Source: an uncultured Oceanospirillaceae bacterium (lineage in GTDB: Bacteria; Pseudomonadota; Gammaproteobacteria; Pseudomonadales; Balneatricaceae). From it: a stretch of DNA of 9,658 bases. Both the position numbers and the translations under genes were made by a program. Where the stretch lies: positions 1 to 9,658 of the forward strand of contig CAMIIY010000050.1 of NCBI GenBank assembly GCA_946221045.1, given 5' to 3'. Every line of letters starts with the position of its first letter. Within the stretch, counting starts at the first letter, position 1. The notes under the pieces are model-generated. The model ran no database searches and was not told where the DNA came from. It saw only the letters and a list, made by a program, of their open reading frames with translations. Below are positions 6,343 through 9,658 of the stretch, piece by piece.

Positions 6343-8564
6343 GCCGGGTCACAATTAAAACAACGCTGGTGATTGGTCTGGGCCTGATTGGGGGCTCGCT
6401 GGCAAAAGCCCTGCGTCATAACCGGTTGTTCGGGCAGGTTTTAGGGTATGACCGTGATCCGGACGAAACCCTTGAAGGTTTGCGCTCAGGTGTTATTGAT
6501 CAGATTGTAACGGCTGATGGTCTGGCTGAGGCCGTTGAAACAGCAGATCTGGTGGTGCTGGCGGTACCGGTCAAGGTGATGGAAACCGTATTGGGGCAGA
6601 TAGCGCCGTTTCTTTCCCCCTCGACATTGCTGACGGATGTGGGCAGTACCAAGCAGAATGTGGCTGAGGCCGCGCGGCGTGTATTCAAAACGTTGCCCGA
6701 AGGGCTTGTGCCGGGGCACCCGATTGCCGGCTCTGAAAAGAGCGGTGTAGCAGCGGCAGACCAGAATCTGTTTAAGGCGCATAAGGTGATATTGACGCCG
6801 CTGCCGGAGTCTTCCTCTGCGGCGGTTAATACCCTGACCGCCATGTGGCGTTCAGTTGGTGCAGACGTGCTGCTGATGGATGTGGCGCGTCATGATGAAG
6901 TATTGGCGGCGACCAGTCATCTGCCGCATATTCTGGCATTTTCTCTGGTCGATACACTGGCGCGAGAACAGGATAACAATACTGATATTTTTCGTTATGC
7001 CGCGGGCGGTTTCCGCGATTTTACCCGTATAGCAGGCAGTGATCCCACCATGTGGCATGATATCTGTCTGGCAAACAAGGACGCGCTGCTGGGGCAGCTT
7101 GATCAGTTCAGTGCCGGTCTTGAGCGTTTGCGTCTGGCAATCGATCAGGGTGACGGGCAGACGATGCTGGGTATTTTTACCCGGGCAAAGGCCGCGCGTG
7201 AGCACTTTTCAAGAATTCTTTCTGGTACAGCATATTCACAAAACATGAACAATCTCAGCGTAATCTTTCGTGCGCAACCGGGTGGTTGCGTCACTGGTAG
7301 CATCCGGGTACCGGGTGATAAATCGATTTCCCACCGCTCCATTATGTTGGGATCACTGGCAGATGGTGTGACTGAGGTCACCGGTTTTCTGGAAGGTGAA
7401 GACAGTCTGGCAACCTTGCAGGCTTTCCGGGACATGGGGGTGGTGATTGAAGGCCCCGATGATGGGCGTGTAACCATTTATGGTGTTGGCATGCATGGTT
7501 TGAAACAACCACCAGGTCCGTTGTATCTGGGTAACTCCGGCACTTCCATGCGTCTGCTTTCCGGTTTACTGGCAGCGCAGGCGTTTGATACTGAGCTGAC
7601 CGGAGACGAGTCTCTCAGCAAACGTCCAATGGGACGGGTGGCTGATCCACTGCGTCTGATGGGTGCAGAGATCGGTACCGCAGAACAGGGCCGTCCGCCA
7701 CTCAGAATTAAAGGTGGAAAGGCATTAAAAGGCATTCATTATGATATGCCAATGGCCAGTGCGCAGGTTAAGTCCTGTCTGTTACTGGCGGGTCTGTATG
7801 CCGAAGGGCAAACCTCCGTGGTTGAGCCGGCACCTACCCGTGACCACACCGAGCGGATGCTAAAAGGCTTTGGCTATTCGGTTCAGCAGGAAGGAGCCCG
7901 TGCGGCCCTGACCTCAGGTGGCGCCCTGCAAGCCTGCGCAATTGATGTGCCTGCGGATATCTCTTCTGCCACGTTCTTCATGGTGGCGGCGGCAATCGCA
8001 CCGGGTTCTGATTTGACGCTGGAACACGTGGGTATTAATCCAACGCGTATTGGTGTGATTAATATTCTGCGCCTGATGGGTGCGGATATCACGCTGCAGA
8101 ATGAGCGGGAAGTCGGTGGTGAGCCGGTGGCTGACATTCAGGTGCGCTATGCGCCGCTGAAAGGTATTCATGTACCGGAAGATCAGGTGCCACTGGCCAT
8201 TGATGAGTTTCCGGCTCTGTTTGTTGCCGCTGCCTGTGCTGAAGGTGAAACGGTGGTTACCGGTGCTGAAGAGCTACGTGTTAAAGAGAGTGACCGTATT
8301 CAGGTGATGGTTGATGGCCTGAAAGCGCTGGGTGCTGATATTGAAGGTACACCGGACGGTGCAGTGATCAAAGGTGGTCGCCTGCACGGTGGTGAGGTGG
8401 AAAGTCATGGTGATCATCGAATTGCGATGTCTTTCTGCGTTGCAGCACTGAGAGCGGAAGGTGAAATTAAAATTAACGACTGTGCCAATGTAGCAACATC
8501 CTTCCCGGGATTTGTTGAGTTGGCCCGTTCGGCTGGCATGCAGGTGAGCAAGGAGGAAGGCTGA
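6339..8564 (+). CDS. tyrA-aroA: Fused prephenate/arogenate dehydrogenase (TyrA) and EPSP synthase (AroA)
   Basis: This is one uninterrupted 741-residue frame with two enzymes. Residues 1 to about 298 are a TyrA dehydrogenase: the NAD fold GLGLIGGS (13-20), acidic D38 at the end of strand two (NAD rather than NADP), TDVGSTK (99-105), [10 protein letters not shown] (127-136, H127 the likely catalytic histidine) and SHLPH (193-197). Residues about 303-741 are AroA, which joins shikimate 3-phosphate and phosphoenolpyruvate: GDKS (326-329), LGNSGTSMR (397-405), KRPMGR, SAQVK (474-478), RDHTE (501-505), NPTR (567-570), acidic D622 and E650 in ELRVKESDR, and DHRIAMSF. The join lies near residue 300; M303 (7245) has no Shine-Dalgarno, so AroA is probably made only as the fusion. 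The same fusion is known in Pseudomonas. ATGA overlap with hisC (4 nt) implies translational coupling. Confidence 0.96.
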   Translation: MSRVTIKTTLVIGLGLIGGSLAKALRHNRLFGQVLGYDRDPDETLEGLRSGVIDQIVTADGLAEAVETADLVVLAVPVKVMETVLGQIAPFLSPSTLLTDVGSTKQNVAEAARRVFKTLPEGLVPGHPIAGSEKSGVAAADQNLFKAHKVILTPLPESSSAAVNTLTAMWRSVGADVLLMDVARHDEVLAATSHLPHILAFSLVDTLAREQDNNTDIFRYAAGGFRDFTRIAGSDPTMWHDICLANKDALLGQLDQFSAGLERLRLAIDQGDGQTMLGIFTRAKAAREHFSRILSGTAYSQNMNNLSVIFRAQPGGCVTGSIRVPGDKSISHRSIMLGSLADGVTEVTGFLEGEDSLATLQAFRDMGVVIEGPDDGRVTIYGVGMHGLKQPPGPLYLGNSGTSMRLLSGLLAAQAFDTELTGDESLSKRPMGRVADPLRLMGAEIGTAEQGRPPLRIKGGKALKGIHYDMPMASAQVKSCLLLAGLYAEGQTSVVEPAPTRDHTERMLKGFGYSVQQEGARAALTSGGALQACAIDVPADISSATFFMVAAAIAPGSDLTLEHVGINPTRIGVINILRLMGADITLQNEREVGGEPVADIQVRYAPLKGIHVPEDQVPLAIDEFPALFVAAACAEGETVVTGAEELRVKESDRIQVMVDGLKALGADIEGTPDGAVIKGGRLHGGEVESHGDHRIAMSFCVAALRAEGEIKINDCANVATSFPGFVELARSAGMQVSKEEG
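8550..8556 (+). promoter_or_regulatory. Strong ribosome-binding site of cmk
   Basis: AAGGAGG is the best Shine-Dalgarno in the window and lies 7 nt before the cmk ATG at 8564, inside the last codons of the tyrA-aroA fusion. It should allow strong re-initiation at the TGATG stop-start overlap. Confidence 0.8.
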
Positions 8565-9250
8565 TGTCTTCGCAGGCAGTGCCCGTTATCACGGTGGATG
8601 GTCCAAGCGGTTCAGGTAAAGGTACCATTTGTCAGCTGCTGGCCCGTGAGCTGGGGTGGCATCTGCTCGACAGTGGTGCGCTGTATCGTTTGGTTGCGTT
8701 GGCATCCAGACACCATGGTGTTGCACTGACCAATCAGGATGATCTGGTGGTGCTGGCGGCACATCTGGATGTACAGTTTCTGGCCCGGGAGGATGGTGCC
8801 GTCAAGGTGATTCTGGAGGGCGAGGAAGTGACGGATGCGATCCGCATGGAAGAGGTAGGAAAAGACGCCTCGATTGTGGCGGCGATACCTGCCGTCAGGG
8901 ATGCGCTGCTTTCACGGCAACGGGCCTTTGCTGATGCGCCGGGCCTGATTGCTGACGGGCGTGATATGGGCACCGTTGTGTTTCCACAGGCTGTCGTCAA
9001 GATTTATCTTGATGCCAGTGCTGAAGAGCGCGCGCAACGCCGCTATAAGCAGTTGATAAGCAAGGGGGTGGGTGCTAGTCTTCAAGCTATATTGGAGGAC
9101 ATAAAAGCACGCGATGACCGTGATATGAACCGTGCTGTTGCCCCCCTTAAGCCCGCGGCTGATGCTGTCATCCTAGATACGACGAAGATGTCAATCGAAG
9201 AGGTTCTAGCCGCTGTGTTGGATACAGCGAGGCATAAAGGGCTTCGCTGA
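8564..9250 (+). CDS. cmk: Cytidylate kinase
   Basis: Cmk phosphorylates CMP and dCMP with ATP in pyrimidine nucleotide salvage and supply. The 228-residue length is normal for the bacterial long form (E. coli 227). The P-loop is GPSGSGKGT (13-21). D36 in DSGALYR and R133 in IADGRDMGT belong to the CMP-binding region, and R-D-D-R-D (183-187) is the nucleotide-binding arginine/aspartate segment seen in E. coli Cmk. The ATG overlaps the previous stop by one base. The last 66 codons use a different codon set from the rest: none of eight leucines is CTG, and three of five isoleucines are ATA. This may reflect overlapping control signals for rpsA. The reading frame is intact and the protein motifs are normal. 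Confidence 0.97.
   Translation: MSSQAVPVITVDGPSGSGKGTICQLLARELGWHLLDSGALYRLVALASRHHGVALTNQDDLVVLAAHLDVQFLAREDGAVKVILEGEEVTDAIRMEEVGKDASIVAAIPAVRDALLSRQRAFADAPGLIADGRDMGTVVFPQAVVKIYLDASAEERAQRRYKQLISKGVGASLQAILEDIKARDDRDMNRAVAPLKPAADAVILDTTKMSIEEVLAAVLDTARHKGLR
9053..9081 (+). promoter_or_regulatory. Possible rpsA promoter inside cmk
   Basis: TTGATA (9053-9058, 5 of 6 matches to the -35 consensus) is followed after 17 nt by TAGTCT (9076-9081, 3 of 6 matches to -10) with TGC just before it, an extended -10. It would add an rpsA transcript starting near 9087. rpsA in E. coli is also transcribed from within and after cmk. The weak -10 keeps confidence low. Confidence 0.3.
9211..9229 (+). promoter_or_regulatory. 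Hairpin in the rpsA leader
   Basis: CGCTGT (9211-9216) and ACAGCG (9224-9229) form a perfect 6-bp stem with a 7-nt loop at the end of cmk, 52 nt before the rpsA start. A second short stem (GGCT 9240-9243 with AGCC 9253-9256) encloses the cmk stop codon. In E. coli the rpsA translation initiation region is a series of hairpins needed for efficient, S1-autoregulated initiation; an equivalent role here is inference. Confidence 0.35.
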
Positions 9251-9281
9251 TTAGCCTCAACTTTTGCGGGATTGAGCTGTC

Positions 9282-9658
9282 ATGAGCGAAAGCTTTGCTG
9301 ATTTGTTTGAAGAGAGTCTTCAACAGCTGGATATGGCCCCGGGCGCTATTGTTACGGGTACTGTAGTAGCCATCGATGGTGATTTTGTCACGGTCCACGC
9401 CGGGCTGAAATCTGAGGGCGTCATACCGCGAAGTCAATTTATAGATGATGAGGGTCAACTGACGGTTGCCGTTGGCGACGAAGTCAAAGTTGCTCTGGAG
9501 TCGGTAGAAGACGGTTTTGGTGCCACTCAGCTGTCCCGGGAAAAGGCCAAACGCGCAGAGGCCTGGCTGGAACTGGAACAGGCCTACGAAAAAGATCAGG
9601 TGGTTCAGGGGCAGATTACCGGTCGTGTCCGCGGTGGTTTCACCGTCAACCTTAACTC
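9282..9658 (+). CDS. rpsA: 30S ribosomal protein S1, N-terminal fragment
   Basis: S1 binds mRNA on the 30S subunit and helps start translation of messages with weak or structured start sites. The first 125 codons are visible and the window ends inside the gene (full-length S1 is about 557 residues in E. coli). The protein begins [20 protein letters not shown]. The first S1/OB-fold domain runs about 21-87 ([29 protein letters not shown] region), and the second begins near 105 ([14 protein letters not shown]). The ATG at 9282, 31 nt after cmk, is supported by the N-terminal match to S1. There is no good Shine-Dalgarno; the nearest purine run, GCGGGA, lies 10-11 nt upstream. That is usual for this autoregulated gene. 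Confidence 0.98.
   Translation, partial: MSESFADLFEESLQQLDMAPGAIVTGTVVAIDGDFVTVHAGLKSEGVIPRSQFIDDEGQLTVAVGDEVKVALESVEDGFGATQLSREKAKRAEAWLELEQAYEKDQVVQGQITGRVRGGFTVNLN

Noticed and set aside
9168..9458. A 96-residue minus-strand open frame across the cmk-rpsA junction.
   Set aside because: It is antisense to two secure genes, has no Shine-Dalgarno-supported start that I can defend, and has no recognisable motif.
1..9658. Search for mobile elements, phage genes, defence or toxin-antitoxin systems, CRISPR repeats and tRNA genes.
   Set aside because: Nearly all bases are accounted for by conserved housekeeping genes and short spacers; I saw no direct-repeat arrays, transposase motifs or tRNA-like sequence.

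Overview
This window holds conserved chromosomal housekeeping genes from a gammaproteobacterium. I found no mobile element, CRISPR array, tRNA, rRNA or prophage, and no candidate for an undescribed system. Two points place it. GyrA is closely E. coli-like, with matching residue numbers through the active site and the GyrA box. The order serC - pheA - hisC - tyrA/aroA fusion - cmk - rpsA, with a PheA close to the Pseudomonas form, is the aromatic 'supraoperon' of Pseudomonas and its relatives. Unlike what I recall of Pseudomonas aeruginosa, ubiG sits directly next to gyrA and divergent from it, as in enterics. I infer a Pseudomonadales/Oceanospirillales-type organism of moderate GC; the species cannot be named from sequence reading alone.

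Layout: bases 1-146 (minus strand) are the 5' end of ubiG, cut by the window edge. Bases 147-363 are a divergent regulatory region with a plausible extended -10 promoter for each side. gyrA (364-2973) follows and ends at a strong intrinsic terminator (2984-3012). Then come five tightly packed plus-strand genes: serC (3037-4119), pheA (4135-5229), hisC (5239-6342), a tyrA-aroA fusion (6339-8564) and cmk (8564-9250). The 5' end of rpsA (9282-end) closes the window. The gaps narrow from 15 nt to 9 nt, then to overlaps of 4 nt and 1 nt, which points to translational coupling.

How the genes work together: aroA makes EPSP on the way to chorismate. PheA takes chorismate to prephenate and phenylpyruvate. 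TyrA oxidises prephenate or arogenate toward tyrosine. HisC is a PLP aminotransferase that probably supplies the transamination step for the aromatic keto acids as well as for histidine. SerC makes phosphoserine (and serves vitamin B6). Cmk and ribosomal protein S1 link the block to nucleotide supply and translation.

Points worth a second look are all modest: a divergent phenylalanine-binding loop in the PheA ACT domain; an abrupt codon-usage change in the last third of cmk that coincides with candidate rpsA control elements; a weak Shine-Dalgarno and possible hairpins at the rpsA start; a terminator that appears to cut gyrA off from serC with no obvious serC promoter; and class II-type signatures in the AroA half of the fusion.
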